A stretch of DNA of 64,000 nucleotides, taken from the NCBI GenBank assembly GCA_016926255.1, contig JAFGOY010000011.1, forward strand, positions 207,307 to 271,306, written 5' to 3'. Positions within the stretch are counted from its first letter, which is position 1. Each line of letters begins with the position of its first letter. The translations under genes were made by a program, and so were the position numbers. Below are positions 28,830-37,436 of this stretch, one piece after another. The stretch is from Anaerolineae bacterium (GTDB lineage Bacteria; Chloroflexota; Anaerolineae; Aggregatilineales; UBA3940). Under the pieces are notes generated by a model. It ran no database searches and had not been told where the DNA came from. It worked only from the letters and a program-made list of their open reading frames with translations.

Positions 28830-28858
28830 TTGCCTCGATTAAATGCACCAAGTACAAT
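28830..28858 (+). promoter_or_regulatory. Leaderless promoter of the SAM hydrolase gene
   Basis: TTGCCT (28830-28835), 17 bases, TACAAT (28853-28858), then 7 bases to the ATG at 28866. The message would start at the initiation codon itself; no ribosome-binding site is seen. This excludes the in-frame upstream codons at 28830 and 28857. Confidence 0.6.
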
Positions 28859-28865
28859 GCGCCTC

Positions 28866-29723
28866 ATGATATCAACGACTCCGATCATCACCCTGCTCAC
28901 CGATTTCGGCGAGCGAGACGGCTATGTCGGGACGATGAAGGGCGTCATTGTCGGCATCGTCCCCCATGCCCGGCTGATCGACATCAGCCACCAGGTCGAT
29001 CCCCAGGATGTCCGGCAGGCGGCGTCGATCCTCGCTGAGGCATACGCCTATTTCCCCGCGCACACGGTTCATCTCGTCGTCGTCGATCCCGGCGTGGGGA
29101 GTGATCGCCGCCCGGTCGCGTTGAAAACGCCCGGCGGAACCTTCGTTGCTCCCGACAACGGCGTCCTGACGCTCGTCCGGCGGCGCGAACCGGCTGCGAG
29201 CGCCTGTGTCCTGAACAACCCTGACTACTGGCTACCCGAACCCAGCCGCACCTTTCACGGGCGTGATATTTTCAGCCCGGTGGCGGCGCATTTAGCCAGC
29301 GGCGTCCCGCTCGACGAACTCGGCACGCCGGTCACCGATCTAGTCGAACTGCCGCTGGCCGAACCGGTTATTGCGTCCGGTTCCATCCGGGGTGAAGTAT
29401 TCCGTATCGACCATTTCGGCAACATCCTGACCAACATTACCGACCTGCGCTGGGTCGACGATCATACTGCTGCCTGTTACCCCACCGGTCTTGGCTCCGA
29501 TCCCGGTGAGCCAGTATACTTTGATGCACGTTCGGCCCGTGTGACGTGTGGCCCACATACTATCAATGGCCTGAGCCAGACCTACAGCCAGGTGAGTATC
29601 GGCCAGGTGCTCTCGTTGATCGGCAGCAGCGGCGAATTGGAAATATCGATCAACCAGGGAAACGCGCAGGAAAAGCTGCGCGTCGGAGTGGGTGATCTGG
29701 TGACGATATACTTCAAATCCTGA
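28866..29723 (+). CDS. S-adenosyl-L-methionine hydrolase (adenosine-forming), DUF62 family
   Basis: Cleaves S-adenosylmethionine to adenosine and methionine using water; relatives include fluorinase and chlorinase. The 285 residues carry the family landmarks ITLLTDFGERDGYVGTMKGVI, VVDPGVGSDRRPV, APDNGVLT and FHGRDIFSPVAAHLASG, and a C-terminal beta barrel with RIDHFGNILTNI. The hydrolase, not halogenase, is by far the more common activity in this family, and no halogen-site signature was checked. The start follows from the promoter position 7 bases upstream. murA follows 38 bases later. Confidence 0.92.
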   Translation: MISTTPIITLLTDFGERDGYVGTMKGVIVGIVPHARLIDISHQVDPQDVRQAASILAEAYAYFPAHTVHLVVVDPGVGSDRRPVALKTPGGTFVAPDNGVLTLVRRREPAASACVLNNPDYWLPEPSRTFHGRDIFSPVAAHLASGVPLDELGTPVTDLVELPLAEPVIASGSIRGEVFRIDHFGNILTNITDLRWVDDHTAACYPTGLGSDPGEPVYFDARSARVTCGPHTINGLSQTYSQVSIGQVLSLIGSSGELEISINQGNAQEKLRVGVGDLVTIYFKS

Positions 29724-29761
29724 ATCTCTGATCACCATAACAGTTAAGAAGGGGGGCGCAT

Positions 29762-31051
29762 ATGGATCGCTTCATCATTCAAGGCGGAATCCCGTTGACC
29801 GGCACGATCACCGCCAGCGGGAACAAAAACGCAGCGCTCAAACTACTCGCAGCCTGCATATTGACCGAAGAGCCGGTCATTTTACACAATGTCCCCGATA
29901 TCGCTGATGTGCGCTCAATGATCGACCTGATCAAAATGCTGGGCGTCGAGATCGAACCGGCGGGCGAAGAAAGCTGGCGGGTGCATGCGAAGGAAATCAC
30001 TTCCCACGTGATCGATCACGATCTCGCATCGCGTATCCGGGCCAGTATCGTGCTGGCCGGGCCGCTCCTGGCACGTGTGGGGCAGCTTGAACTCCCCCCA
30101 CCCGGCGGCGACATCATCGGGCGGCGGCGTGTCGATACGCATGTGCTGGCGCTCAAGGCGCTCGGCGTCAAAGTCGAGACAACTGACCGATTCATATTTT
30201 CGACTTCGGGCATGGTAGGTGCCGATATTCTTCTTGACGAGGCGAGTGTCACCGCGACCGAAAACACGATCATGGCGGCGGTGCTGGCGAAAGGTACGAC
30301 GATCATTCGCAATGCCGCCTCCGAGCCTCACGTTCAGGATTTGTGTCGTTTTCTGAACACTCTCGGCGCTCAGATCGAGGGGATCGGCTCGAACGTGCTG
30401 ACCATTCACGGCGTCGACCGGCTGCACGGCGGCGAGTTCCGTGTCGGGGCCGACTACATCGAGGTGGGAAGTTTCATCGGCGCGGCGGCGATCACACATG
30501 GACGGGTGCGCATCAAGCAGGCTGCGCCTGAGCACCTTTACATGATCGCCCAGGTTTTCAACCGGTTGGGCGTGCATTGGGAGGTCGAAGGCGAAGATGT
30601 GATCGTCCCGGAATACCAGCCTCTCAAGGTGATCTCCGATCTCGGCGAGCAGATTCCCGAAGTCAAGGCCCAGCCGTGGCCCGCCTTCCCCAGCGATCTA
30701 TTGAGCATCGCGCTGGTGATCGCTACCCAGGCGGATGGAACGGTGCTGTTCCACGAGTGGATGTATGAGAATCGTTTCTTCTTTGTCGATAAGCTGATCT
30801 ATATGGGGGCGAGGGTGGTGCTTTGCGATCCGCACCGCTGCCTTGTTCAGGGGCCGAGCCAGCTGCACGGTGAGATGGAGCGGATCACCAGCCCGGATAT
30901 CCGCGCGGGGATGTCGCTCCTGCTGGCTGCCCTGTGCGCTGAGGGCACCACCATGATCCAGAACGTGCTGCAAATCGACCGGGGCTACCAGAACGTCGAC
31001 GGAAAGCTGTGCAGCCTCGGAGCCAAGATTAAGCGGATCGCCGAGGAATAA
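29762..31051 (+). CDS. murA: UDP-N-acetylglucosamine 1-carboxyvinyltransferase with Asp in place of active-site Cys
   Basis: First committed step of peptidoglycan synthesis: adds enolpyruvate to UDP-GlcNAc. 429 residues with the usual inside-out barrel; K22 and N23 of the active site stand in SGNKNAALKLL. The mobile loop that normally holds the catalytic, fosfomycin-reactive Cys (C115 in E. coli) reads PPGGDIIGRRRVD here, with Asp at 117. The same Cys-to-Asp change in Mycobacterium tuberculosis and Chlamydia keeps activity but blocks fosfomycin, so inherent resistance is expected. A strong AAGGGGGG box precedes the ATG. Converges on the SH3-zinc-ribbon gene. Confidence 0.94.
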   Translation: MDRFIIQGGIPLTGTITASGNKNAALKLLAACILTEEPVILHNVPDIADVRSMIDLIKMLGVEIEPAGEESWRVHAKEITSHVIDHDLASRIRASIVLAGPLLARVGQLELPPPGGDIIGRRRVDTHVLALKALGVKVETTDRFIFSTSGMVGADILLDEASVTATENTIMAAVLAKGTTIIRNAASEPHVQDLCRFLNTLGAQIEGIGSNVLTIHGVDRLHGGEFRVGADYIEVGSFIGAAAITHGRVRIKQAAPEHLYMIAQVFNRLGVHWEVEGEDVIVPEYQPLKVISDLGEQIPEVKAQPWPAFPSDLLSIALVIATQADGTVLFHEWMYENRFFFVDKLIYMGARVVLCDPHRCLVQGPSQLHGEMERITSPDIRAGMSLLLAALCAEGTTMIQNVLQIDRGYQNVDGKLCSLGAKIKRIAEE

Positions 31052-31073
31052 AAAATCCCCCCGCAGGGGGATC
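31049..31073 (-). terminator. Intrinsic terminator of the ParA/SH3 operon
   Basis: Read on the minus strand: a 6-7 bp stem (31056-31061 with 31066-31071) closed by a four-base loop, followed by a run of six T. It stands 30 bases after the stop of the last gene of the operon and overlaps the murA stop codon. Confidence 0.8.
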
Positions 31074-31103
31074 AATTAGATGGTCTATTCGCCGATCCGG
31101 GCA

Positions 31104-32330
31104 TCACTCACCCGGATCGGTTTCTTCTTCAGGAGGATCACTCTCGCCTGCCTCAGTCCCTTCCTGTTCTTTCTTGAGCGCTTCTTCCGCAGCCTTTCGC
31201 GCTTCCTCTTCGGCTCTGGCGGCATCTTCTTCCTGCTTGGCGATGACCGCCGCTTCCAGTTCCTCAAGGTGTTCGATGACGCTCTGGAAGGCGCTTGATT
31301 CGGAGAAATCTGGTTCGGTTTCGATTTCGGCCTGGAAAGTCCTTGCGCGTGTGGCAAACTGGATCAGCGCGCTGTCTGAGAAAGTCTTGTTGTTGAACGA
31401 GTCCGCCAGGCCGGGATTGACAATCGGGTCAATCGAATAGCGCCATGTGCCAGGTTTGACCTGTCGCAGCACCGAGCGGCAGGTATCGCAGCGCACGAGG
31501 CGCAGAACCCGCGTAATACCCAGCACCCGCTGTTCGCTTTCGACGAGATGCAGCCGCCCAGTCTGGCAGACCGGGCAGGTTTTCAGAGAGAACCCTTCGG
31601 CGTAGCGCTTGAGTTCACTCCGTCCGCTGACCAGCCGCCACACATACCCCGATAGGAACAGCGCCCCCGCCACGATCCCGATCCAGAGCCAGGGCGGGTT
31701 CAGATCGGCCAGAAAGTCCTGAATCGATTTCGACTCCGGTGCAGCCGTTGGGATTACGACCGGTTCCGACGTCGCAGTAGCCATCGCCGTTGGTGGAGGT
31801 TCCGGGGTGGGTATCTGAGCGCCAGTAGAGTCGGATGGTGTTGGCGGTTCAGGTGTTGGGGTATTGGTCGGGGCCGGTGTTCTGGTCGGAACTGGCGTTC
31901 TGGTCGTGGTCGGCGTATAGGTGTTTTCCGGGGTAAGCGAAGGCGTAAGCGTGATCACCGTAAGCTCATCCAGGTTGAGGTTCGGGTCCCATGCCACGAA
32001 CCCTTTCCAGACCCAGGCGGTCGAATCATTCCGCTTGATCATTACCCAGTTGCCGGAGGTGCTCTGGGCAAGCGGAATCACTTCCGAGCCATAGGGCAGC
32101 CCGCCCAGCTTTGGGTAGTGAATCGACGGCCCGGCCCTTTGAACCAGAACGCGTGCAGTGACCAGCCCTCTGCCCGATGGTGGGGGCGGAAGGGTTGGGG
32201 TGGGCGTTTCAGCGGTCGGGGTTATCTGATATCCAACCAGTTGATCGGGGGCGGCCAGCACTGCTGAGGTCGATAAAACGACCAACCCAAGTGCTATACC
32301 CCATCCCCACCACAGCGATCGTTTTCTCAT
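31104..32330 (-). CDS. Secreted-type SH3-domain protein with membrane helix and cytoplasmic zinc ribbon
   Basis: 408 residues from the ATG at 32330. A signal-like helix (about 7-27), a bacterial SH3 domain (about 55-118: ARVLVQRAGPSIHYPKLGGLPYGSEV... in part), then a long Thr/Pro linker, a membrane helix (WLWIGIVAGALFLSGYVW), a zinc-ribbon-like region with CPVC and CDTC pairs about 33 residues apart, and a Glu/Lys-rich tail. This would put the SH3 domain outside and the ribbon inside. The family is unknown to me as a whole. It ends a three-gene operon after ParA and an acidic membrane protein. Confidence 0.75.
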   Translation of the reverse strand: MRKRSLWWGWGIALGLVVLSTSAVLAAPDQLVGYQITPTAETPTPTLPPPPSGRGLVTARVLVQRAGPSIHYPKLGGLPYGSEVIPLAQSTSGNWVMIKRNDSTAWVWKGFVAWDPNLNLDELTVITLTPSLTPENTYTPTTTRTPVPTRTPAPTNTPTPEPPTPSDSTGAQIPTPEPPPTAMATATSEPVVIPTAAPESKSIQDFLADLNPPWLWIGIVAGALFLSGYVWRLVSGRSELKRYAEGFSLKTCPVCQTGRLHLVESEQRVLGITRVLRLVRCDTCRSVLRQVKPGTWRYSIDPIVNPGLADSFNNKTFSDSALIQFATRARTFQAEIETEPDFSESSAFQSVIEHLEELEAAVIAKQEEDAARAEEEARKAAEEALKKEQEGTEAGESDPPEEETDPGE

Positions 32331-32373
32331 CTTTCGTTTCTCATTCGCCGATAGTCTTTTATAAACAGGTTGT

Positions 32374-33981
32374 CTATCCCTCAGCGGGCGGTTGAGTCTG
32401 TTCCACCGTCGCGGTTGTTTCTTCCGATGGCACAATGGCCTTGACCACCCGGTCAAACATAGACCACAAGAAGTTCTGATTCATGCCAACGGCCACGCAG
32501 AGGAAGTATATGGTGTACATTCCCGGCGCATTGACGGTTTCGGTAGTCAGCGCCCCTTCGACGCCAAGCAGCCCACCACCGGCTGAAACCAGCAGGTAGG
32601 TGATCAACCCCAGGGCAAACCCCATGAATGGATTGGTAACGTACCAGGGTATATGGATCGGATCGAAGTCGCGCAGTTTGGCGATGTGCTTGATCAAGAC
32701 CCACAGCGCGCCGATCACCCCGCCCAGGCTGCCAAACATCCCCGGCATAAACGCTGCCGCTAACCAGGTGGGCATCAATGTGCTCAATGTAACGGTGACC
32801 CGGTCAGACATCACCGCCATTGCCAGTACAAGGAACACCCACACGACCAGGTAAATCCCCAGCCAGGTTCCTTGCGTTTGCCCCCACTTGCGGACTTTCT
32901 CCTCAAGGCGCAGGCGGGCCTTCACCCGCTTGACGAGTTCCTCGGCGTTATCGTAATACTCGCGGCCTGCCAGCAGGTACTCGCGGGCCTTCTTAAGCTC
33001 GCAGATCGAGAGTTCGGTTGTACTGAAATAACCCCGTACGTCGCTGATCACCAGCCGGTAAGTCTCGTCGATCTCCTTCCACAGTTTCTCGATGCTCTCA
33101 TTGGTGATGAGCATCTTCTCCAGGTCTTCGGCAGGCGGCATTTCGGGCTCGGAGGGCTTGCTGACAGGAGCGGGTTCCTCTAGAAACGGGTCAGAGGGCT
33201 TGTAAAACGACGTTGGAAGTACGCTTGCTGATGGGTATACCGAACCACCGGACATCGACGTGATTGGCGGGGGATAGGATGTTAACTCACTAAGCGGCGG
33301 CATCGAAACCGTTATGTCTTCAGAGATGTCTGGAATACCGGTCGAGCCAAACGGCGCTTCGGCTACCTCAGAGGCGAACGGCACCTCACCCGCCAGTTCA
33401 TCGCCAAATGGCACACCCGATTCAATCGGCGGCACGGACGGATCGAGCAGCGGTTCCGGTTCAACTTCTGCGGAAGGCGCTGTCACGATCACCTCGTCGC
33501 CGGGTATGCTTGCTGGCGGCGATGTGAATTCAGCCAGCGGCACAGAAGGCACCTCGACTGGCTCCGCTTCCAGTTCCTCGGCTGGCTCCGCATCGGGCAT
33601 GATCACCTCTGCGCTGACGCCCGGTGACGGCACAATCAGGTCAATTGCCCCCAGGTCTTCCGGGCTGAGATCTCGCGGGGGAGCTTCAGTCGATTCCTCC
33701 ACGCCGGGCGGCTCAGGCACCTCCGCCCCACGTCCGCGATCCCAGAAGGCGTCGGCGCGCATTGGCTCCGGCTCAGAAGATTCTTCCACGCTGCTGACGA
33801 AAATCTCTTCGGTTTCTTCGTCTGTGGCCGCTTCGAGGTCAAATGGGTCTTCGCCGCCCAGATTCAGTGCGTGTTCTTCTCCCCCAACCAGGATATCCCA
33901 TCCCATCCCTTTCAAAGAGGCGCTTTCATCCTCTTGTTCCTGTTCATCTCGCTCGGTGAGATTCTTATCGAGATCATCCAT
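32374..33981 (-). CDS. Large acidic membrane protein of the ParA operon
   Basis: 535 residues, not recognised. The first about 285 are highly acidic and Pro/Ser-rich, with no predicted fold by eye; a helical segment follows (about 285-372, LEKMLITNESIEKLWKEIDE...), then four or so membrane helices (about 375-515). The protein's start overlaps the end of the ParA gene by eight bases and the SH3 gene follows 43 bases later. A disordered acidic tail facing the cytoplasm beside a ParA ATPase suggests a membrane partner or adaptor for it, analogous in layout to ParA-positioned cargo proteins; this is inference. Confidence 0.72.
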   Translation of the reverse strand: MDDLDKNLTERDEQEQEDESASLKGMGWDILVGGEEHALNLGGEDPFDLEAATDEETEEIFVSSVEESSEPEPMRADAFWDRGRGAEVPEPPGVEESTEAPPRDLSPEDLGAIDLIVPSPGVSAEVIMPDAEPAEELEAEPVEVPSVPLAEFTSPPASIPGDEVIVTAPSAEVEPEPLLDPSVPPIESGVPFGDELAGEVPFASEVAEAPFGSTGIPDISEDITVSMPPLSELTSYPPPITSMSGGSVYPSASVLPTSFYKPSDPFLEEPAPVSKPSEPEMPPAEDLEKMLITNESIEKLWKEIDETYRLVISDVRGYFSTTELSICELKKAREYLLAGREYYDNAEELVKRVKARLRLEEKVRKWGQTQGTWLGIYLVVWVFLVLAMAVMSDRVTVTLSTLMPTWLAAAFMPGMFGSLGGVIGALWVLIKHIAKLRDFDPIHIPWYVTNPFMGFALGLITYLLVSAGGGLLGVEGALTTETVNAPGMYTIYFLCVAVGMNQNFLWSMFDRVVKAIVPSEETTATVEQTQPPAEG

Positions 33982-34741
33982 GATTTGCTATCTCCTCCGC
34001 CAGTTTGCGGTAAGCAACAGCCCCCTCATGGTTGGGGGCGCTGTCTACAACCGTTTGATTGGCAACCGGTGCTTCGGCGAACTTTACGCTGTGAATAATC
34101 AGGACATCGAAAACTTTGCTCTTGAAAACAGTACGCAGTTCCTCGACGACTTCTGTCGCGTGTCTGCTGTTCGGCTCGACCATGGTTGGCAGCAGTCCTA
34201 ACAGCCGCAGGTCGGGGTTGAGACGCCGTTTGACCCGCCAGATGGTTTCCATCAAAGCCCGGACACCGCGCATTGCCAGAAAATGGCTCTGGACGGGAAC
34301 CAGCACCTCGTCGGCGGCGACCAGTCCATTCAGAGTCAGAAGCCCCAGGCTGGGGGGGGTATCGATCAGGATGATATCGAACGGCACCCGGTTCTTTTCG
34401 AGAACCTGTTGAAGCCTGCGAGTGCGGTCTTCTTTTGTTGCCAGGTGGACTTCAGCCGCCGCCAGGTCGATCCCACCGGGAGCCAGGGCAATTTTCCCGT
34501 TGGCTCCCACCGGGTGAAGGATGCGCGAAAAGGGCATCGAACTGCGCAGTAAAACCGAAGCCATTGTGTGGGTGAGTTTGTAAGGGTCGATGCCAAAGGT
34601 AGCCGTCAATGCGGCCTGCGGGTCGAGATCGATCAACAGAACCCGTTTGTCCAGGGCTGTCAGTGCAGCCCCCAGGTTGGCAACTGTTGTGGTTTTCCCT
34701 ACACCGCCTTTTTGATTGGCGACTACGATAATCCGGCTCAA
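33974..34741 (-). CDS. ParA-family ATPase
   Basis: 255 residues from a TTG at 34741 with GGGGAG upstream; the longer frame from 34807 would include the -10 box, so I reject it. Deviant Walker A KGGVGKTT (residues 11-18) with both lysines, LIDLDPQAALT, and IDTPPSLG are as in chromosome/plasmid ParA and Soj. No ParB gene or parS-like repeats are adjacent; instead the operon continues with two membrane proteins, so the cargo may be a membrane or envelope complex rather than DNA. Soj-type DNA segregation remains possible if parB is elsewhere. Confidence 0.88.
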   Translation of the reverse strand: MSRIIVVANQKGGVGKTTTVANLGAALTALDKRVLLIDLDPQAALTATFGIDPYKLTHTMASVLLRSSMPFSRILHPVGANGKIALAPGGIDLAAAEVHLATKEDRTRRLQQVLEKNRVPFDIILIDTPPSLGLLTLNGLVAADEVLVPVQSHFLAMRGVRALMETIWRVKRRLNPDLRLLGLLPTMVEPNSRHATEVVEELRTVFKSKVFDVLIIHSVKFAEAPVANQTVVDSAPNHEGAVAYRKLAEEIANHG

Positions 34742-34786
34742 GTTTTTCTCCCCACAATCGTCAGTGTTAGAAAATGGGCTTTTCGC

Positions 34787-34792
34787 ATTATA
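34787..34792 (-). promoter_or_regulatory. -10 box of the ParA operon
   Basis: A perfect TATAAT on the minus strand, about 45 bases before the ParA start codon. The -35 region is poor. It fixes the start of a complete transcription unit ending at the terminator near 31,050. Confidence 0.5.
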
Positions 34793-34841
34793 GCATACCT
34801 TCATCATGAGGAAATAACGGGTATCGGCCTGTAATCACGGC

Positions 34842-34870
34842 TTGACGCTCTTTCCCGCTCAGGCTATCAT
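34842..34870 (+). promoter_or_regulatory. Promoter of the DinB-fold gene, near-leaderless
   Basis: TTGACG (34842-34847), 17 bases, TATCAT (34865-34870), then 9 bases to the ATG at 34880. Transcription should begin within two or three bases of the start codon. Confidence 0.6.
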
Positions 34871-34879
34871 CCAGACGGT

Positions 34880-35359
34880 ATGGACAAACAAGCCCTTCTC
34901 GACGAACTGCACGCATCGCGGGCTGACCTCCTCGATGCCATTGACGGGTTGACCCCGGAACAGATGCATCTCCCTGATGCCGTTGGCTACTGGTCAGTCA
35001 GGGATGTTCTTTCGCATCTTGTCGATTGGGAGGCCGAACTCGTCACCGCTTTGAACCAGATTCAAAACAAACAGGTGCCCGGCATCATGGAAATCGACGA
35101 TATTGACGGCTGGAACGAGGAGCAGCATTATCAGAACGCTCAACGCCCGCTTGAAAACGTCCTTGAAGATTTCGAAGGGGTTCACCGGATGCTGGTTCGT
35201 ATGGTCGCGGATTTTCCCGAAAAAACCCTGGCCGACAACCGGCGTTTTTCCTGGATGGAAGGAGAACCTTTATCCTATTTGATTGAAGAGACCGCCACCT
35301 TACATGAACGTGAACACGCTGACGATATCCGCGCCTGGCGTGAGAGATTAAACCAGTGA
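34880..35359 (+). CDS. DinB/DfsB-like four-helix metal-binding protein
   Basis: 159 residues of the DinB-like fold (DUF1706/DUF664-type), a large family with a metal site formed by three histidines. Candidate ligands are the His of VLSHLVDWE and two in HEREHADDI near the end, with the expected helical spacing between. Members act as thiol transferases (bacillithiol, mycothiol) or have no known role. The family position is sound, the reaction unknown. The gene heads a short run of genes on the plus strand, the next two of which are 38 and 100 bases away. Confidence 0.82.
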   Translation: MDKQALLDELHASRADLLDAIDGLTPEQMHLPDAVGYWSVRDVLSHLVDWEAELVTALNQIQNKQVPGIMEIDDIDGWNEEQHYQNAQRPLENVLEDFEGVHRMLVRMVADFPEKTLADNRRFSWMEGEPLSYLIEETATLHEREHADDIRAWRERLNQ

Positions 35360-35397
35360 AACATCAACCACAAAAACTGACGACAATGGGAGATTGA

Positions 35398-35823
35398 ATG
35401 AGCCGTGTAATCCGGATCGATGGACCTGGCAAGTCCCGCAGCCAATTGATGCGAACCGCTGCCGAGCTTATCCGCCGCTTGAGTGAAAAAAGTGCGATTG
35501 ACGACGAAACAAAAGACATGGCCGCTTTGCTCGTTTACTGTTTCCGGGAGATTGACTTCGGGATTGATGAGTCTGTCCGTGCCTGGGAGAAACGAAATTA
35601 CTGGGTGAAGGCAGAACAGTTTCGATTGAAGTGGTCGTGGGCAGGCCAGGCTGCCAACAAGCTGGAGAGAATTGTCACTCTGGAGCGCTGGGAACAGCTT
35701 CCCCCAGAATTAATCAAGCTGCTGCCGTATTTCGAGGAGATCAAGATCGCCCAGTACACGCGCAAGCCGACGATGTGGGAGGGTCTCTATCAGCGCCTGA
35801 TGAATGAGCTTTCCGCCAGATAA
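35398..35823 (+). CDS. Conserved-looking protein of unknown function
   Basis: Unrecognised 141-residue, helix-rich protein, soluble by its composition (charged, no hydrophobic stretch). It includes LIRRLSEKSAIDDETKDMAA, many Trp (AWEKRNYWVKAEQFRLKWSWAG) and KPTMWEGLYQRLMNEL at the end. A GGGAGA box lies about four bases before the ATG. Codon use is like its neighbours. It sits in a run of small genes, the rest of which are membrane proteins. Confidence 0.7.
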   Translation: MSRVIRIDGPGKSRSQLMRTAAELIRRLSEKSAIDDETKDMAALLVYCFREIDFGIDESVRAWEKRNYWVKAEQFRLKWSWAGQAANKLERIVTLERWEQLPPELIKLLPYFEEIKIAQYTRKPTMWEGLYQRLMNELSAR

Positions 35824-35923
35824 GACACCCACCCCGGCGGCGGAATGTGCCAACCGTTGAAAAATGCGATAATAAGGCGCAGGCTTGTTATCCGTTTTTC
35901 TCCGGAGCCAGAAAGGATCAGCG

Positions 35924-36544
35924 ATGGAACTCAATGATTTTCTCTCGATACTCTCGCAGGCGTTATTGATCATAGCCCTGCCGATTATCATCGCCGCCGC
36001 CGTCCAGACCTTCCGGGTGCAAACTCAGAAGCTCAAAGATAATATCGGGGAAGACCGTTTCAATGCGCTCAAAAGCATCGTCCAGACGGCGGTTCAGGTC
36101 GCCGAGCAGACCGGCGTCCTTGAAAAGCTGACCGGTTCCGAAAAGCGCAACCAGGCTGTCGATTTTGTTCAGTCATGGCTGCGGGATCACAATGTTAACA
36201 TCGACGTTGATCAGATTGCTTCGCTGGTCGAGGCGGAAGTTCTTACCCAGTTCCAGAACCCGACCGCCCCGGTCAATACCGCCGAGAGCCGCCAGCAGTT
36301 GATCGACAAGGCCGTCGAGTCGGCAGTATTGGCCGCCGAGCAAAGCGGATTGAAGGGCCTCATCCAGAATCTAAGCGCCGAAAAGAAAGCCTATGCCATG
36401 CAGATGTCTAAAGAGTACCTGGCGCAGCACGGTATCAATATCCCCGACACGCTGATCGACGGCATGATCGAAGCGACACTGCTTCGCTATACGCTTGCCG
36501 CGCGGGGTCAGCTTCCAGATAGCGGCGGTCAGGCTGCCGGATAG
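35924..36544 (+). CDS. LLH-holin-like membrane protein with two tandem repeats
   Basis: 206 residues from the ATG at 35924 (AAAGGA upstream). One N-terminal membrane helix (about 8-28) is followed by two related helical units: about 42-110 (FNALKSIVQTAVQVAEQTG...) and about 122-190 (IDKAVESAVLAAEQSGLKG...). Each resembles the soluble part of phage holins of the LLH family, which have a membrane helix plus one such unit. The doubled form and the chromosomal setting, with no lysin or phage gene near, argue for a host function. The role is unknown. Confidence 0.68.
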   Translation: MELNDFLSILSQALLIIALPIIIAAAVQTFRVQTQKLKDNIGEDRFNALKSIVQTAVQVAEQTGVLEKLTGSEKRNQAVDFVQSWLRDHNVNIDVDQIASLVEAEVLTQFQNPTAPVNTAESRQQLIDKAVESAVLAAEQSGLKGLIQNLSAEKKAYAMQMSKEYLAQHGINIPDTLIDGMIEATLLRYTLAARGQLPDSGGQAAG

Positions 36545-36581
36545 AGAAGTAACTCTCAGGGTAGCATGGTACAATAAGAAT

Positions 36582-36620
36582 ATGGCTTTAATCAGTGGCG
36601 GAGCAGTCGATCATGAGTGA
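36582..36620 (+). CDS. Possible leaderless 12-codon upstream frame
   Basis: TACAAT at 36570-36575 is followed after 6 bases by an ATG whose short frame (MALISGGAVDHE) stops at 36620, overlapping the start codon of the membrane-protein gene at 36613. The layout would couple translation of that gene to this frame. It may also be chance. Confidence 0.25.
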   Translation: MALISGGAVDHE

Positions 36621-37131
36621 AGAAAACCAGCCCAGCGCAGTCCGGCCCAAAGTGCCGGATGAGCGCAATCCCGAAACCCATGCCATCTTTCGCCGTGAAG
36701 GGTGGTGGCAGATCACGTTTCCGGTGGTGGCGGTTTCACTGCTTTCCATCCTTGCGATTGTCCTGATCGCCGTACTGGGTGGGCCGGGGGCCGCTTCGGT
36801 TGTTGCCGATTACGCGCTTGGGTTGATCATCCTCCTGAACCTGATCGCCGGGCTGCTGATAGTCGCGCTGGTGATCGGTGCGGTATACGTGGTATCGCTG
36901 TTCATCCGGAAGACGCCGCCCTATACCTATGTGGCGCAGAAGGCCGTACGGCGCGTCTATGAATGGATCGACCGGTTGATGAACCGGATCGCCAACATCG
37001 TGATCATGGTGCGCAGTGCTTTTGCCGGTTTGAAGCATTATCTGAAAGAGCAGGGGTATATCCCTGTGGTAAAATCAGAGGATGAGAAGTCACCGTCTGC
37101 GACTCCGCAGCCGCAGTCTAAAGAGGCTTAG
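36613..37131 (+). CDS. Two-helix membrane protein of unknown function
   Basis: 172 residues from the ATG at 36613; a GTG at 36595 is the alternative. Two long hydrophobic helices occupy about 28-50 and 58-84; a cytoplasmic helical region with many basic residues follows (RVYEWIDRLMNRIANIVIMVRSAFAG), then a short charged tail. I do not know the family. It is followed 25 bases later by another small membrane protein, and the terminator at 37437 closes this group. Confidence 0.7.
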   Translation: MSEENQPSAVRPKVPDERNPETHAIFRREGWWQITFPVVAVSLLSILAIVLIAVLGGPGAASVVADYALGLIILLNLIAGLLIVALVIGAVYVVSLFIRKTPPYTYVAQKAVRRVYEWIDRLMNRIANIVIMVRSAFAGLKHYLKEQGYIPVVKSEDEKSPSATPQPQSKEA

Positions 37132-37156
37132 CAATCTGCTTGAGGAGATGGAACCG

Positions 37157-37402
37157 ATGACCGAACAAGACAAGGCTATTGTAACTCAGGAAAGTGGTTC
37201 CGATTGGCGGCCACGAGTCTATCTCATCGGCGGGCTGATCGGGTCGATCCTGGGCGTGCTGTCGGCCTATTTCTATGTCCAGGCGGCTGACAAAAAGCAC
37301 GGCGGCGATGCGCCTGAAGCCCCCGCCGCGCGTGATACCGTCCGGCTGGGGATGTCGCTGCTCGCGATCATCCGCACGATCACCGAGTGGGGCAGCCGCT
37401 GA
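37157..37402 (+). CDS. Small single-helix membrane protein
   Basis: 81 residues from the ATG at 37157, chosen because GAGGAG stands nine bases upstream; the ATG at 37148 lies too close to it. One membrane helix (about 21-40, YLIGGLIGSILGVLSAYFYV) and a charged middle. Not recognised. It is the last gene before a clear terminator. Confidence 0.65.
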   Translation: MTEQDKAIVTQESGSDWRPRVYLIGGLIGSILGVLSAYFYVQAADKKHGGDAPEAPAARDTVRLGMSLLAIIRTITEWGSR

Positions 37403-37436
37403 CCCGTTCTGATAATTCCGTTTCTTTGTTCGATTG

